The position numbers and the translations under genes are program-made. Positions 63,150 through 64,000 of a DNA stretch of 64,000 nucleotides are shown in pieces (position 1 is the first letter of the stretch; each line of letters opens with the position of its first letter). Source of the stretch: Effrenium voratum (lineage: Eukaryota; Sar; Dinophyceae; Suessiales; Symbiodiniaceae); the NCBI GenBank assembly GCA_963377175.1, contig CAUJNA010003317.1, positions 386,001 to 450,000 of the forward strand, written 5' to 3'. The notes beneath the pieces were generated by a model that did not search any database, had not been told where the DNA came from, and saw nothing but the letters and a program-made list of their open reading frames with translations.

Positions 63150-63919
63150 GCAGGACGGACGAAAAAATCCCATGGCGAGGTGTGCCATGGCGAAGCGAGA
63201 AAATGTCACCTCCCCCTTGCTTGGCCTGTTGCGCATTGGAAGTTGTGAACTTAATTGCTATTGGGTTGGATCTTTAGGCAATTTAACTCTTTTTGGGAAA
63301 TTGTCCATTAAACCCACAAAAAGTTAAACATTTTGCAGAGAGGTCAACAACAACCAAGTGAATTTTCCACTGGGTGCAGACAGTTGCTTGCCAAGTGTGC
63401 CAGGAGTCCATGTACATCTCCCAGCCAGTTCTTCAAGCTGCTTATCAGGATACGGGCCTGGCCTTGGACTACTACAAGGGCATCTCGGCTCAGATCTGGC
63501 TGAGGTGCACCACTTTGTAGTGTATTTTAGTGGGGATTGGGATGTTCACTGGTTGGATTTTGACCCATGGCCATCTCACCAAACTGTGCTGGAGTTCTCC
63601 AAGCCGCTTCGGGCTGATGAAATCTAACCAGAGTTTGGGGGGGGGGGGGCTAAAAAGCCTGAAGCGAACCAATCTTTACCTGGAAAAGCTCCCTCCGGCC
63701 ACCCCTCCCTCCTACCTCCTACCTCCCGTGAGCTGCTGGGAAACTGCTTGCCGTTCTGACTGAGGCTACAACAGGACGTACCACAACGCCAAGCAGTACT
63801 TCGACTCCATCTCTGACATCCCCAGCTCGGAGTTGAAGCCATGCAATGCCACGGACTTCATCAATCCATTGAGAATGGGATTTTATGCCCAGTACTCCGG
63901 GGATAGTGGAGGACCCGAC
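62703..63919 (+). CDS. Glycine-betaine-type substrate-binding-like protein, 5' part
   Basis: Exons 62703-63149, 63404-63479 and 63765-63919 join in phase through GC donors. ATG 62703 opens a typical signal peptide (MRLAWPLVAITVLSGAKG). The mature part continues GILKGNWPSSDLLTEMLILM, GEGETQIHLAVDAWIGSYGE and GSMGYEGE, then YISQPVLQAAYQDTGLALDY and YNRTYHNAKQYFDSI. The pattern (a W-x-SS near the start, AV.AW, PV.LGSMGY.G, A.GLALD.Y) resembles dinoflagellate relatives of the bacterial OpuAC/ProX ligand-binding domain, which binds betaine-like osmolytes. I infer a surface or secreted binding protein, possibly coupled to a transporter. The gene runs off the window. Two Cys pairs in exon 1 (MCLED, GGCIDF, KRCGEG) could form disulfides. 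Confidence 0.6.
63262..63357. repeat. ILE-3 element, diverged
   Basis: GGGTTGGATCTTTAGGCAAT, TGTCCATTAAACCCACAAAA AGTTAAACATTTTGCAGAG; it fills most of the first intron. Confidence 0.5.
63404..63479 (+). CDS. Substrate-binding-like protein exon 2
   Basis: After GTGCCAG it reads ESMYISQPVLQAAYQDTGLA LDYYK. GC donor at 63480; the split Gly codon is completed by exon 3. Confidence 0.65.
63765..63919 (+). CDS. Substrate-binding-like protein exon 3
   Basis: After CTGAG it reads YNRTYHNAKQYFDSISDIPS, then ELKPCNATDFINPLRMGFYA QYSGDSGGPD. GC donor (GCATCA) at 63920, followed by an in-frame TGA that marks intron sequence. Confidence 0.65.
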
Positions 63920-64000
63920 GCATCATGAGGGTGTCTGAGTAAGACAGTTGCTGACATGTTTGCCACATGATCCCATGCTGGCAGAACGATTCCAGCCACG

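Noticed and set aside
1..64000. Dinoflagellate spliced-leader relic
   Set aside because: I looked for the conserved CCATTTTGGCTCAAG part on both strands and saw no convincing match.

Overview
This window looks like nuclear DNA from a dinoflagellate. There is no operon structure. Coding sequence comes as short (50-130 bp) GC-rich islands separated by introns of 0.2-4.5 kb. Every intron I could phase ends in AG, and most begin with GC rather than GT; two apparently begin with GA. That splice-site use, the one-directional (+) order of all recognised genes, and the many short introner-like repeats with inverted ends are dinoflagellate traits. I cannot name the genus. No spliced-leader relic, rRNA gene, functional tRNA gene or CRISPR array was seen.

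Layout. 1-5.6 kb: no recognisable gene, only scattered repeats and one unidentified coding-like stretch. 5.59-7.28 kb: composite satellite element, copy 1. 7.3-11.7 kb: repeats and weak exon candidates. 11.88-15.81 kb: five exons of a peptide-N-glycosidase F (PNGase F) C-domain protein. 16-24 kb: unidentified exons, a fold-back element, traces of a minus-strand retroelement and a long inverted repeat. 25-30.4 kb: exons of an ankyrin-repeat protein plus unassigned coding islands. 32.2-33.3 kb: simple and tandem repeats. 33.48-61.87 kb: a 20-exon homologue of the ribosome-biogenesis factor CEBPZ/Mak21/Noc1, read exon by exon with matching phases. Its first intron holds composite satellite element copy 2 (35.04-37.51 kb). 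62.70 kb to the end: 5' part of a secreted or membrane-targeted protein related to glycine-betaine substrate-binding proteins (OpuAC type).

The genes are unrelated housekeeping or secretory functions that share only orientation. The most unusual content is the pair of composite elements. They have conserved outer ends, a conserved core of repeats carrying a CCCTCTGCGG motif followed by a tRNA-like module, and minisatellite arms that differ completely between the two copies. The second theme is at least ten families of ~70-130 bp introner-like elements, some of which end exactly at or within a few bases of inferred exon borders.

All identifications rest on reading translations and on remembered family motifs. 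No search was run. Exon borders were chosen by AG acceptor, GC/GT/GA donor, phase compatibility and family continuity, and have not been checked against transcripts.
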